This document shows positions 33,451-43,154 of a DNA stretch of 64,000 nucleotides, piece after piece (positions within the stretch are counted from its first letter, which is position 1; each line of letters opens with the position of its first letter). The position numbers were made by a program, and so were the translations under genes. The stretch covers positions 1 through 64,000 of the forward strand of contig NZ_JACIEP010000013.1 of NCBI RefSeq assembly GCF_014196915.1, written 5' to 3'. The notes below the pieces were generated by a model. The model did not search any database. It was not told where the DNA came from and saw only the letters and a list, made by a program, of their open reading frames with translations. Origin of the DNA: Dysgonomonas hofstadii (GTDB lineage Bacteria > Bacteroidota > Bacteroidia > Bacteroidales > Dysgonomonadaceae).

Positions 33451-35994
33451 TTATCCACATTTAGAAGCCCCGCAATTGGTACACTTCATACATCCTTCCT
33501 GATAGATCAACGACTCCAGTCCGCACACAGGACATTTCTGTCCTTTGGCTTCCGTATCATTCGGCAGGTATTTTTTCAAGGCGCGCTCAACCCCGTTTTT
33601 CCAGGTATTGATAGTCTCGCTATTGAGCTCAAGTCCCTGAACCAGTTTCACTACCTGATCGATAGGCATACCATAACGCAATACCCCTGAGATAAGCTTC
33701 GCATAGTTCCAGAATTCAGGATTAAACTTACCATTGAGGCCTTCGATAGTAGTCTTATACCCACGTTTATTCTTGAACTGGAAGTCATACGAACGCTGTC
33801 CTTCATCATTTATTGTCTTAATGATCACCCCATGATTTATATTTTTAGGCAATACCAATCCTTCATCATCGTCGGACAACCCTGTGAAAATTTCGTAAGG
33901 ACGTCCATCGAGCAGACCTATAAATGCAATCCATTTCTCTCTGTTATTCTGAAACTTGATAACATCTGCAACCAATTCGCGAGGACGATCCATTACAATC
34001 TGAGGACGCTCATAGCAGTCTGTGCAATCTTCTTCTTTCTTCTTATCATCGGCTGCAACAAGCACTCCTGCACGGGAACCGTCACGGTATACTGTACATC
34101 CCTTACATCCACTCTTCCATGCCTCAATATACAGATCGTTTACCAATTCTTCCGAAACATCGGCCGGCAAGTTTATAGTTACACTGATAGAGTGGTCTAC
34201 CCATTGCTGAATACGGCCTTGCATCTTCACTTTTTGCAACCAGTCCACATCGTTTGATGTCGCCTTATAATACGGTGATTCTGCTACTAATGCATCGATC
34301 TCTTCATTTGTGTATTTCTTTGCTGTAGGATACCCCTTACTCTCCATCCATGTTACAAACTTATGGTGGAATACAATATATTCTTCCCAAGAATCTCCAT
34401 TTTCATCCACAAAGTCTACGCGCACATCCTTATCATTAGGATTTACCTTACGACGGCGCTTGTAAACAGGAAGGAAGACAGGCTCTATTCCCGATGTCGA
34501 TTGGGTCATCAGACTGGTTGTCCCGGTAGGAGCAACAGTCAGACAGGCAATATTACGGCGTCCGTATTTCTTCATATCTTTCAGTAATTGAGGATCAACC
34601 TCTGCCAAACGATTGATAAACGGATTACCTTTTTCACGTTCAAAATCAAATATTTCAAATGCACCACGCTCCTTGGCCATCTCTACAGATGAACGATAAG
34701 CTGCAATAGCCAGTGTACGATGTACTTCTTCTGCAAATCCTGTGGCTTCTTCTGTTCCGTAACGAAGTCCCATAGCTGCGATCATATCACCTTCGGCTGT
34801 AATACCCACACCTGTACGACGTCCCTGCAATGTTTTTTTACGGATCTTTTCCCAAAGATGTCTTTCAGGTCCACGCACTTCATTTGTTTCCGGATCGTCA
34901 TCAATTTTCTCAAGGATCTTTTCTATCTTCTCTGTTTCAAGATCGATAATATCATCCATTATACGCTGAGCCAGCCCAACATGTTTTTTGAACAGTTCAA
35001 AATCAAAATAGGCATCTGCCCTGAATGGATTGACAACATACGAATATAGGTTTATTGCCAACAAACGGCAACTATCGTAAGGACAAAGAGGAATTTCGCC
35101 GCACGGATTGGTAGAAATGGTTTTGAAGCCAAGGTCTGCATAACAATCAGGAACCGACTCTTTAATTATAGTATCCCAGAACAAAACTCCCGGTTCGGCT
35201 GATTTCCATGCATTGTGAACTATCTTCTTCCATAATTCTCCTGCTTCTATTTCTTTCACATTAGTCGGGTTAGCCGAATCTATTGGATATTGTTGTCTGT
35301 ATTTTGTTCCATCGACAACCGACTGCATAAAAGCATCGTCAATCCTTACAGAAACATTCGCTCCTGTCACTTTCCCTTCTGTCATTTTTGCATCTATAAA
35401 AGACTCCGAATCGGGGTGCTTAATAGACACACTAAGCATCAGGGCGCCACGACGTCCATCTTGTGCCACTTCACGGGTAGAATTGGAATATCTTTCCATG
35501 AACGGTACCAATCCCGTAGATGTCAATGCAGAGTTTTTCACAGGAGAACCTTTAGGGCGGATATGAGACAAATCATGCCCTACCCCACCACGGCGCTTCA
35601 TCAGTTGTACCTGCTCTTCATCTATGCGGATAATCGCCCCATAAGAGTCGGACGGCCCATCAATTCCTATCACGAAGCAGTTGGAAAGCGAAGCTATCTG
35701 GAAATCATTACCGATTCCCGTCATCGGGCTTCCTTGAGGTACTATATACTTAAAGTGATCGAAAAGGTCAAACAACTCCTTGCTCGACAAGCCATTTTTA
35801 TACTTAGCCTCCATACGACCTATCTCATTAGCTAAACGCCAATGCATATCTTCGGGGGAATGTTCATAAATATTCCCCGCTGCATCTTTTAATGCATACT
35901 TGTTAACCCACACTTTAGCGGCCAGCTCATCACCGGAAAAATACTCCAATGCGGCGCTGTATGCCTCATCAAAAGTGTAAACCCTTTGTGCCAT
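33451..35994 (-). CDS. nrdJ: Adenosylcobalamin-dependent ribonucleotide reductase (class II)
   Basis: Reduces ribonucleotides to deoxyribonucleotides with adenosylcobalamin as radical source, independent of oxygen. The 847-aa protein has the fold's redox cysteine (LSNCFVIG), the finger-loop region NPCGEIPLCPYDSCRLL with the radical cysteine, and PTGTTSLMTQSTSGIEP. It ends with a zinc-ribbon-like tail holding C-x2-C pairs (CPVCG, CTNCG). Length is typical of the long class II enzymes. It is monocistronic, with a terminator downstream. A direct repeat lies upstream at 36123-36221; no cobalamin riboswitch was found. Confidence 0.95.
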   Translation of the reverse strand: MAQRVYTFDEAYSAALEYFSGDELAAKVWVNKYALKDAAGNIYEHSPEDMHWRLANEIGRMEAKYKNGLSSKELFDLFDHFKYIVPQGSPMTGIGNDFQIASLSNCFVIGIDGPSDSYGAIIRIDEEQVQLMKRRGGVGHDLSHIRPKGSPVKNSALTSTGLVPFMERYSNSTREVAQDGRRGALMLSVSIKHPDSESFIDAKMTEGKVTGANVSVRIDDAFMQSVVDGTKYRQQYPIDSANPTNVKEIEAGELWKKIVHNAWKSAEPGVLFWDTIIKESVPDCYADLGFKTISTNPCGEIPLCPYDSCRLLAINLYSYVVNPFRADAYFDFELFKKHVGLAQRIMDDIIDLETEKIEKILEKIDDDPETNEVRGPERHLWEKIRKKTLQGRRTGVGITAEGDMIAAMGLRYGTEEATGFAEEVHRTLAIAAYRSSVEMAKERGAFEIFDFEREKGNPFINRLAEVDPQLLKDMKKYGRRNIACLTVAPTGTTSLMTQSTSGIEPVFLPVYKRRRKVNPNDKDVRVDFVDENGDSWEEYIVFHHKFVTWMESKGYPTAKKYTNEEIDALVAESPYYKATSNDVDWLQKVKMQGRIQQWVDHSISVTINLPADVSEELVNDLYIEAWKSGCKGCTVYRDGSRAGVLVAADDKKKEEDCTDCYERPQIVMDRPRELVADVIKFQNNREKWIAFIGLLDGRPYEIFTGLSDDDEGLVLPKNINHGVIIKTINDEGQRSYDFQFKNKRGYKTTIEGLNGKFNPEFWNYAKLISGVLRYGMPIDQVVKLVQGLELNSETINTWKNGVERALKKYLPNDTEAKGQKCPVCGLESLIYQEGCMKCTNCGASKCG

Positions 35995-36122
35995 TTGTTT
36001 TATATTTTAATATTTTTTTGAAATCTTACCCCTGCAAAGAATGTGTCTTGCTTTCTCTATGCAATATTACTCAAAAGGAACAAACGACACAAATTTTCAA
36101 ACATTTTTTTTCCAACAAAAAC

Positions 36123-36221
36123 AAAAGTTTTCCATTTTATTTTTTAATACACTGATATATAGATATTTATTTTTTATAAATCTAAAAAAAGTTTTCCATT
36201 TTTTATTTTTATATATAGATA
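36123..36221. repeat. AT-rich direct repeat upstream of nrdJ
   Basis: GTTTTCCATTTT occurs at 36127 and 36191, each followed by an AT-rich stretch and TATATAGATA (36156-36165 and 36212-36221). The nrdJ start codon is 130-230 bp downstream on the minus strand. It could be a regulator site such as an NrdR box pair, but the match to the NrdR consensus is only partial. The remaining gap holds nothing else. Confidence 0.55.
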
Positions 36222-36265
36222 AACTTCCCCCTATAAGATAACAACAGAAAACTATAAACACAAAA

Positions 36266-36304
36266 AAACAGCCGGAAAATTATCAACAATTTCCCCGGCT
36301 GTTT
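36266..36304 (-). terminator. Terminator after the zinc-ribbon gene
   Basis: Perfect 10-bp stem AAACAGCCGG (36266-36275) / CCGGCTGTTT (36295-36304), continued on the minus strand by TTTT. It lies 27 bp past the stop of the zinc-ribbon gene. Confidence 0.85.
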
Positions 36305-36330
36305 AGTTATTAGTTATGAATATATAGATA

Positions 36331-37083
36331 CTACTCTACACCTATTAATTCAGGGTCAATCATTATACGTCCGCAGTATTCACAAACGATAATCTTTTTA
36401 CCGATTTTTATATCCATTTGTTTTTGTGGCGGGATTTTATTGAAGCATCCGCCACAAGCTCCACGTTCGATCATAACCACAGCCAGACCATTACGTGCAC
36501 TTTTACGGATACGTTTGAATGCAGTCAACAAACGGGGCTCAACATCAGCTTCTATTTCTTTAACTTCTTCCCTCAATTGTTCTTCCTGCTGTTTTGTTTC
36601 CGACACGATACTATCCAGCTCTTCTTTCTTTTGTGCAAGATCTGCCGAACGCTCAGTCAGAAAAGATTTACTTTTTTCAACCTGCTCACTCAGATTTTTA
36701 GAATCCTGAGTAAACTCACGCACACGCTTTTCGGACAGCTCTATTTCCAGCGATTCAAACTCTATTTCCTTGCTCAGGTGATCGAATTCACGGTTGTTAC
36801 GCACATTGTCCAACTGTTCTTTATACTTTTCTATTTTAAGAGTACTTTCCTGTGCTTTTTGCTTCTGATGCGAAACTCCAGTCTCAGCTTCTTTCAGCTC
36901 GGTTTCATATTTCTTAATACGGGTCTCAAGACCTATTATTTCATCTTCGAGGTCAGCCACTTCAAGAGGAAGCTCCCCCCTTAAGATCTTAATATTATCT
37001 ATTTCAGATAATTTCTGTTGCAGATGATAAAGCGTTTTTAGCTTTTCCTCTACAGTTACTTCTTTTTCCGATTTCTTAGCCAT
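36331..37083 (-). CDS. Coiled-coil zinc-ribbon protein (DUF164/CT398-like)
   Basis: 250 aa. Residues about 10-195 form a long charged coiled coil; the C-terminus is a C4 zinc ribbon (CGGCFNKIPPQKQMD...VCEYCG). This layout fits the CT398/DUF164 family, whose members contact sigma-54 or the secretion system in some bacteria; no role is settled in Bacteroidetes. It is soluble, cytoplasmic, with no signal peptide. It stands 140 bp downstream of the Nif3-like gene on the same strand, an association that recurs in Bacteroidales. Confidence 0.9.
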   Translation of the reverse strand: MAKKSEKEVTVEEKLKTLYHLQQKLSEIDNIKILRGELPLEVADLEDEIIGLETRIKKYETELKEAETGVSHQKQKAQESTLKIEKYKEQLDNVRNNREFDHLSKEIEFESLEIELSEKRVREFTQDSKNLSEQVEKSKSFLTERSADLAQKKEELDSIVSETKQQEEQLREEVKEIEADVEPRLLTAFKRIRKSARNGLAVVMIERGACGGCFNKIPPQKQMDIKIGKKIIVCEYCGRIMIDPELIGVE

Positions 37084-37223
37084 AAAATTGATTGTTCTTA
37101 GCCTTATAGTTAAATATTATGTGTACCTACAACACCTTACCCTATTTAATAAAAAAATGCAGTAATCAGATAAATTCTTCTTACTACATCATCTGTAATA
37201 AGCAGGAGTATATCACTGCCCGA

Positions 37224-38318
37224 TTACAAATAGTTCACAGGATTAACATCGAATCCCGACATATGAATCACAAAGTTAGGATATTTTTTTGAAATAATAT
37301 CGAAAAAAATATTCTTTGTGAATATTTCAGATTCATAATGCCCCACAGTGGCTAGTAATATCTTATCTTCCACATCGTAAAAATCGTTGTATTTTGCTTC
37401 ACCGGTAATAAACACATCCGCACTATATGAAATTGCCTTCGGGATGAGAAATGCTCCACTACCGCTACAAATAGCGACATCCCTGACCGGCTTACCCCGT
37501 AATGCCGAATGTTGTATTATATTCAGATGAAATGTATCTTTCAACAAATAAAGGAAATCATCCTCATCCATTTCTTCGGGCAAAGTGCCGACAATACCAC
37601 TACCGGCTTTTTCCCAGACATTGGTTAATGCATAAAAATCATAAGCCGGTTCCTCATAGGGATGGACAGATATAAGTGCCCGCAATACTTCCGATTGTTT
37701 ATAAACAGGCAATATTACCTCTATACGAGTTTCCTGCTCGTAGTGCAGTTCACCTCTTTCTCCAACATACGGATTTGTATCATCTCCCGCCCTGAAAGTA
37801 CCTTCTCCATGCACATTGAAGCTACAGGAATCATAACCGCCAATATTACCCGCCCCTACATTAAACAATGTATTGCGCACCAGTTCTGCATGCGAATGAG
37901 GTACAAAGGTTACCAGTTTCAACAGTTTATCCTTTTGCGGATCAAGAATCCTCACATGTTGCAAATTCAGCATATCTGCCAGGTATTGATTTATGCCCTG
38001 CCAGGCATTATCCAGATTTGTATGGGCAGCATAAACAACAATATCATGCTTACAGGCTTTTATCATACAACGTTCCACATAACTTTTCCCTGTCAACGAT
38101 TTGAAACTACGGAAAGCCAAGGGGTGATGCGATATTATCAGATTGCACCCTAAGGCTACAGCTTCGTCCACCACCGCTTCGGTAACATCGATACAAACAA
38201 GTGCGGCTCTGGCTTCCTGATTGACATCTCCGACCTGAACTCCGCTATTATCGAAACTTTCCTGCAAAGGGATAGGAGCTATCTGCTCTATGGCGTGTAG
38301 AATTTCTCTTATTTTCAT
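37224..38318 (-). CDS. Nif3-like dinuclear metal protein
   Basis: Hexameric NIF3/DUF34 family protein with a two-metal site; true function unresolved. The 364-aa product contains SFDNSGVQVGD at the N-terminus, the metal-binding NLIISHHPLAF and VVYAAHTNLDNAWQG, an inserted ACT-like middle domain (KLVTFVPHSHAELVRNTLF, YDFYAL) and TGEAKYNDFYD with GHYESE near the end. The frame is open 15 codons further upstream, but the family start is ATG 38318. A -7-like element at 38339-38346 fits that choice. The zinc-ribbon gene follows. Confidence 0.93.
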   Translation of the reverse strand: MKIREILHAIEQIAPIPLQESFDNSGVQVGDVNQEARAALVCIDVTEAVVDEAVALGCNLIISHHPLAFRSFKSLTGKSYVERCMIKACKHDIVVYAAHTNLDNAWQGINQYLADMLNLQHVRILDPQKDKLLKLVTFVPHSHAELVRNTLFNVGAGNIGGYDSCSFNVHGEGTFRAGDDTNPYVGERGELHYEQETRIEVILPVYKQSEVLRALISVHPYEEPAYDFYALTNVWEKAGSGIVGTLPEEMDEDDFLYLLKDTFHLNIIQHSALRGKPVRDVAICSGSGAFLIPKAISYSADVFITGEAKYNDFYDVEDKILLATVGHYESEIFTKNIFFDIISKKYPNFVIHMSGFDVNPVNYL

Positions 38319-38338
38319 AATTTTCCGCTTTTCTACAC

Positions 38339-38346
38339 CAAAGATA
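38339..38346 (-). promoter_or_regulatory. -7 element for the Nif3-like gene
   Basis: CAAAGATA, that is TATCTTTG on the minus strand. The transcript would start near 38332, inside the longer open frame, which supports the start at 38318. Confidence 0.5.
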
Positions 38347-38390
38347 AAGTTTTGGAAGAACAATTACTAATATTGGACTATAAAGATAAA

Positions 38391-38412
38391 AGAGCAACCG
38401 GATGGTTACTCT
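38391..38412 (-). terminator. Terminator after dnaJ
   Basis: Stem AGAGCAACC / GGTTACTCT with one mismatch and loop GGAT-like; on the minus strand followed by TTTTATCTTTATAG. It lies 15 bp past the dnaJ stop. Confidence 0.65.
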
Positions 38413-38426
38413 CTTATTTACATTAT

Positions 38427-39566
38427 CTAATCGAACATTTTCCTGAAATGGCTGAATATCTTTTCTTTCACGGACTTGCTGGGTTGAAAATTCGGAGAAT
38501 TTTCTAATCCTGTCAATGTCGCCTTTTCACCATCACTCAGATTTTCAGGTATATATACGCTTATATTGATCAGTAAATCTCCCGTTCCATAACGATTGAT
38601 ACTTGGCAAGCCTTTATTTTTCAGGCGAAGCACCTTACCCGGCTGAGTACCCGGCTCGATAGTCACCTTTACCTTCCCATCTATTGTAGGGACAACTACA
38701 TTACCTCCCAGGGCCGCAGTAGAAACGGTTAGCAGCAAATTATATACCACATCGTTATCATCCCTGAATAGTTCCGGGTGTTGCTCCTCTTCTACCAGGA
38801 TAAGCAAATCGCCGTTAACTCCGCCATGGCGGGCAGCATTACCTTTTCCGCTCATGGAAAGCTGCATACCCTCGGCTACTCCGGCTGGTATATTGATTGT
38901 TATTACTTCTTCTTCTTTTACAATTCCTTCACCTGCACAATGCGAACATTTCTTTGTAATGGTCTTTCCCTCACCATTACATGCCGGACAAGTAGATTGA
39001 GTCTGCATTTGTCCCAGTATTGTATTCATTACACGGGTTACAACACCAGAACCTTTACAGGTATTGCAGGTTTCATAAGCTGTGCCATTATCGGCACCTG
39101 TACCTTTACAATACGAGCAGGCAACAAACTTATTAACCTTGATTTTCTTTTCTACACCATTTGCAATATCCTTCAATGACAATTTTACCTTGACACGCAG
39201 ATCGGAGCCCCGGTTAGCCCGTGGGCCTCTTGAACTGCCGAATCCACCAAATCCGCCGCCAAAATGGCCTCCGAATATATCTCCGAACTGGGAAAAAATA
39301 TCGTCCATTGAAAAACCTCCGGCATGACTGCCAAAACCTCCGGGAGCTTCGTGTCCGTACCGGTCATATTTAGACCGCTTCTGTTCGTCACTTAGTATTT
39401 CATAAGCTTCGGCTGCTTCCTTAAATTTCTCTTCAGCAGCTTTATCTCCTGGATTTTTATCGGGATGATATTGAATAGCCTTCTTGCGATAAGCTTTCTT
39501 TATTTCCTCGAACGTTGCTGTTTTGGTGACTTCAAGCACCTCATAATAGTCTCGTTTAGTTGCCAT
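38427..39566 (-). CDS. dnaJ: Chaperone DnaJ
   Basis: Co-chaperone that delivers clients to DnaK and stimulates its ATPase. The 379-aa protein is complete: J domain with HPD at residues 34-36, a G/F-rich linker ([12 protein letters not shown]), four zinc-finger repeats of CxxCxGxG type ([34 protein letters not shown]) and the two C-terminal client-binding beta domains. It follows grpE by 15 bp on the same strand, forming a grpE-dnaJ operon; dnaK is not in the window. Confidence 0.98.
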   Translation of the reverse strand: MATKRDYYEVLEVTKTATFEEIKKAYRKKAIQYHPDKNPGDKAAEEKFKEAAEAYEILSDEQKRSKYDRYGHEAPGGFGSHAGGFSMDDIFSQFGDIFGGHFGGGFGGFGSSRGPRANRGSDLRVKVKLSLKDIANGVEKKIKVNKFVACSYCKGTGADNGTAYETCNTCKGSGVVTRVMNTILGQMQTQSTCPACNGEGKTITKKCSHCAGEGIVKEEEVITINIPAGVAEGMQLSMSGKGNAARHGGVNGDLLILVEEEQHPELFRDDNDVVYNLLLTVSTAALGGNVVVPTIDGKVKVTIEPGTQPGKVLRLKNKGLPSINRYGTGDLLINISVYIPENLSDGEKATLTGLENSPNFQPSKSVKEKIFSHFRKMFD

Positions 39567-39581
39567 CAGGTTTTTCCTTTT

Positions 39582-40124
39582 TTATTTTGCAACAATTACT
39601 TTCGGATAACGGATCACTTTATCATCAAGCATATAGCCTTTCTGCACACTATCCACTATCTTATCTTTATCTTCTTCTGTTTGTGCAGGGACTGTTGTTA
39701 ATGCCTCATGCTTATCGGTATCGAATGGCTGCCCTATAGTCTCTATTTCCTTTACTCCATGTTTTGTCAGGAAATTCACAAACTTACTATAGATCAGATC
39801 CACCCCTTCTTTCACTGCTTCCACATCTTCAGTCTTAGATATATTATCTAAAGCGCGCTCAAAATCGTCCACAACATTAATCACATCCAGCAAGACCCTC
39901 TCACTGCCTGATTTCAACAGTTCAGCTTTTTCTTTCAGTGTACGCTTCCGATAATTATCAAATTCTGCATTCAGGCGCAAATAAGAATCGTTCAGTTCAT
40001 TATACTTCGCCGCCCAATCAGTCACATTGTCATTTTCTTCTGTGTTTTCTACCACCTCCGACTGATTATTTGTCACGTTTTCTAACTCTTCCGGATTTTC
40101 CTTATCTGTCAGTTTTTCTTCCAT
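39582..40124 (-). CDS. grpE: Nucleotide exchange factor GrpE
   Basis: Releases ADP from DnaK. The 180-aa protein has an acidic, glutamate/asparagine-rich N-terminus, then the long dimerization helix with YLRLNAEFDNYRKRTLKEK and the beta-domain ending in GYMLDDKVIRYPKVIVAK. Length and order fit the family. It is the first gene of the grpE-dnaJ unit. No CIRCE-like inverted repeat was seen upstream; there the F-type repeat module and R4 begin. Confidence 0.97.
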   Translation of the reverse strand: MEEKLTDKENPEELENVTNNQSEVVENTEENDNVTDWAAKYNELNDSYLRLNAEFDNYRKRTLKEKAELLKSGSERVLLDVINVVDDFERALDNISKTEDVEAVKEGVDLIYSKFVNFLTKHGVKEIETIGQPFDTDKHEALTTVPAQTEEDKDKIVDSVQKGYMLDDKVIRYPKVIVAK

Positions 40125-40264
40125 ATCTTGTATTATTTTTATTTACAGCTTATTACAAAACAAATTCAACAAATTACCATTTGGGAATCTGCATCATTTA
40201 TTGTAGTTTATGTATATACAACAAAAGGCTTGCCAAAAGTCTTCTCTGGTTAGTAGTAGTAAAT

Positions 40265-40500
40265 AATAAAAACCTGACAGATTGTTCGGTTAACAGTCAA
40301 GAAAAAAGTTACAAAAGTTACACTTTTGCATCTTTTTCAACCAAAATCTGACACTTCATTCAGTGAACAGTCAACAGTGAACAGTTAACAATTTCATTCT
40401 TTGCGTCTCTGCGTCTTTGCGAGAAACTTGTTTTGTTAAAACCTGACACTTCTGACAGATTATCCCGCAAAAACGTTATCCCCCAAAATATTATTAGATA
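40265..40500. repeat. Flank-type repeat module (F3)
   Basis: Same module as F1 and the inverted F2. It includes AAAACCTGACAGATTGTTC (40268-), TTACACTTTTGCATC, the block TTTGCGTCTCTGCGTCTTTGCG and AAACCTGACAC at 40439-40449. It leads straight into the left arm of R4. Confidence 0.8.
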
Positions 40501-41085
40501 TTTCAATTTATAATTCATAACTCATGCGAATCAGTAGTTAGATTTAATCGTTCTATTGTACTAACGCACCCTTCGGGTTTGTTTTTCATTTTGGCATTGC
40601 CCAAAACGAAACAAAAGGCTAGTGCTTTGTTCCCCGCCGACCTGTCATCGGCTTGCCGGCTAAACCAAATAAACTCGCCTGCGGCTCAGACAGTATTTGG
40701 TTTCACGCCGTCTTCACCGGACAGGTGGCCCGTCGTAGGAACCTATGCACGGAAAGCTGGCGCACGACAGGAAATTACCCTGCCTTGAGGTGGCTTCGCC
40801 CGGTGGCATTTGTCCGTAGTGCTGGGCACCCGTCAGGTGAGAGGGGCGTGACATGGGAAGCGTCCACAGGACAATCTTTCCATTTAGCCCATGAGCCTGT
40901 AACGGGTAGCATGTAGGGTGAGCCACCAAAGACTTTTTGCATTCTTTTGGGGCTTTTGCCAAAAGAATGACAAGCAATCTTCGATTGCACGTAGTAAAAA
41001 ACAATAGAACGATTATTTTTTACAATCATAATAATTTCAAATACTGATTGGCATAATTCATAACTCTTTCCATACATAGATAAAG
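40501..41085. repeat. Structured repeat, full copy with flipped core (R4)
   Basis: Core 40546-41014 (469 bp) bounded by AATCGTTCTATT / AATAGAACGATT. The core runs in the same direction as in R2 and R3, but the arms are exchanged: F-type on the left, inverted A on the right (CAATCATAATAATTTCAA, then TTTCCATACATAGATAAAG). Right-hand hairpin CATTCTTTTGG (40940-40950) / CCAAAAGAATG (40959-40969). Open frames across it are repeat shadows. Confidence 0.92.
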
Positions 41086-41242
41086 TTTCTCAATTTTGAT
41101 CAACTATCATTTTGTTTTATCAAACCCTGCTGAAAGAATATTAAATAAACATGATATAAAACAAATGTAAAAATTTCCAAACAATTCTTATCTTTTTATC
41201 GTTCATATATAAAAATGTTTCGTCTTATAAAACAGTATTTTC

Positions 41243-41250
41243 TATCTTTG
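41243..41250 (+). promoter_or_regulatory. -7 element for the SLC13-type permease
   Basis: TATCTTTG, an ideal -7; a weak -33 (TTTC at 41218-41221) lies 21 bp upstream. Transcript start would be near 41257, giving a leader of about 40 bases. Confidence 0.6.
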
Positions 41251-41295
41251 CATAAACTCTGAAAATTGAAAGGAAACTAAACTAACGCTTCAATT

Positions 41296-43149
41296 ATGGA
41301 CTTATCATCATTATTTTCTCCGATAAATATCACACTGGCTATTCTAATAATATCCGCTGTTTTTTTTATGCGTGGCAAAGTCCGCTCCGATCTGGTAGCC
41401 ATGTGTTCATTGCTGGCATTGAGCTTATTCGGGATATTAAGTCCTGCTGAAGCTTTAGCTGGATTTTCCAATTCTGTTGTTATAATGATGATTGGACTGT
41501 TTGTTGTAGGAGCAGGTATTTTCCGTACAGGTCTTGCCAAAATGATAAGCAGTAAGATTCTGCAAATGGCCGGAGGCAATGAGAATATGCTATTTGTCGC
41601 CGTGATGCTTGTAACAGCTTCAATCGGTGCTTTCGTGAGCAATACCGGAACAGTAGCCGTAATGATGCCTATCATTATCAGTATGGCGGCAAGTGCTAAC
41701 CTCGATCCACGCAGGTATCTGATGCCTTTGGCTTTCGCCAGCAGTATGGGAATGTTTACCCTTATCAGTACGCCACCCAATCTGGTGATTAATAATGCGC
41801 TTATAGAGGCCGGACACGATGCGCTTTCTTTCTTCTCATTCGCACCGATCGGTTTTGTCGCCCTTTCTGTAGGTATTATTGTCCTATTTTTCCTGACAAG
41901 GTTTCTTATTACTAAAAAAGATACTTCTGCTAACAAAAAGGCTAAAGGGAAATCACTTGTTGAACTGGCGCAGGAGTATCAGCTCGAACAACAGTCATAT
42001 AGGATTGAAGTACGTAAAGACTCTCCTTTATTAAATAAAACATTAGCTGAACTCAGGATTGCGACTCATTATAATGTAAGTGTCAGTAAAATTATCAGAA
42101 AGGTAGGAAATTCCCGTTTTAGAAAAAATACTGTGGAAGAAGTTGCCGGACCCAGATCAATAATTCAGAAAGACGATATTTTATATTGCCATGGCGAATT
42201 ATCCGATATCGAACGTTTCGTATCCGAGAACAGCTTATTTATGGAGAAGAGTGATAAAGAGCCATTTTCCAGTTTTCAGGAGTCAGGTATTGCCGAGATA
42301 TTTATTATGCCTAATTCGAAGCTGATAAACCGTACCATATCGGAAATAAGATTCCGTGAAGAATATAATGTCAATGTGTTGGGTATCCAACGCCAAAAAG
42401 AGTATAAGATGCAGGACATAAAAGATACAAAACTGCATTCGGGCGACGCCCTGCTTATACAAGGAGCATGGAAAGACCTGGCTAATCTGGACGACAGGCA
42501 AGACGATCTGGTACTTGTGGGACAGCCTCTGAAAGAAGCCGCCAAGGTAACACTGGATCAGAAAGCCCCGGTAGCAGCTATAATAATGTTACTGATGATC
42601 ATTGCCATGGTATTTGAGATTATACCTTCTGTAATAGCTATTATGCTGGCTGCAGTAGCTATGGTCATTACCGGATGCCTGAGAAACATCGAAGAAGCCT
42701 ATGGCAGTATAAACTGGGAAAGTGTTGTACTGATCGCCGCGATGCTACCGATGGCTACCGCTTTTCAAAATACAGGTGTAGACACGTTAATATCTACAGG
42801 ATTAGTAGATAAATTAGGAAACATGGGACCATATGCCCTATTGGCCGGAATATATTTCTGTACTTCCTTGCTGACCATGTTCATCAGTAATACAGCTACG
42901 GCCGTACTGTTTACGCCGATAGCATTAAAGGCTGCGATCGTTATGGGGGTAAGCCCTTATCCGTTCCTTTTTGCTGTGGCTGTGGCAGCCAGTATGTGTT
43001 TCGCCTCTCCATTCTCAACTCCGCCAAATGCTTTGGTCATGAGTGCAGGACGGTACAGTTTTATGGATTATGTAAAAGTCGGATTGCCTCTACAGATAAT
43101 AATGGGTATAGTAATGATCTTTGTACTACCATTATTATTCCCATTCTAA
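41296..43149 (+). CDS. SLC13-type anion permease with TrkA-C domains
   Basis: 617 aa inner-membrane protein. An N-terminal set of transmembrane helices (residues about 1-210, with FVSNTGTVAVMMPI and MFTLISTPPNLVINNAL) and a C-terminal set (about 425-617, with FISNTATAVLFTPI and CFASPFSTPPNALVM) flank two RCK_C/TrkA-C domains (about 230-315 and 320-410). The two SNT and TPPN repeats are the signature sites of the DASS (SLC13) fold. Substrates are typically sulfate, phosphate or dicarboxylates; which one is not visible. It has its own promoter and converges with the fRMsr gene, 5 bp away. Confidence 0.93.
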   Translation: MDLSSLFSPINITLAILIISAVFFMRGKVRSDLVAMCSLLALSLFGILSPAEALAGFSNSVVIMMIGLFVVGAGIFRTGLAKMISSKILQMAGGNENMLFVAVMLVTASIGAFVSNTGTVAVMMPIIISMAASANLDPRRYLMPLAFASSMGMFTLISTPPNLVINNALIEAGHDALSFFSFAPIGFVALSVGIIVLFFLTRFLITKKDTSANKKAKGKSLVELAQEYQLEQQSYRIEVRKDSPLLNKTLAELRIATHYNVSVSKIIRKVGNSRFRKNTVEEVAGPRSIIQKDDILYCHGELSDIERFVSENSLFMEKSDKEPFSSFQESGIAEIFIMPNSKLINRTISEIRFREEYNVNVLGIQRQKEYKMQDIKDTKLHSGDALLIQGAWKDLANLDDRQDDLVLVGQPLKEAAKVTLDQKAPVAAIIMLLMIIAMVFEIIPSVIAIMLAAVAMVITGCLRNIEEAYGSINWESVVLIAAMLPMATAFQNTGVDTLISTGLVDKLGNMGPYALLAGIYFCTSLLTMFISNTATAVLFTPIALKAAIVMGVSPYPFLFAVAVAASMCFASPFSTPPNALVMSAGRYSFMDYVKVGLPLQIIMGIVMIFVLPLLFPF

Positions 43150-43154
43150 AGAGA

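Noticed and set aside
35995-36330. Cobalamin riboswitch upstream of nrdJ
   Set aside because: No B12-box-like sequence; the stretch is AT-rich and holds only the direct repeat and the upstream gene's terminator.
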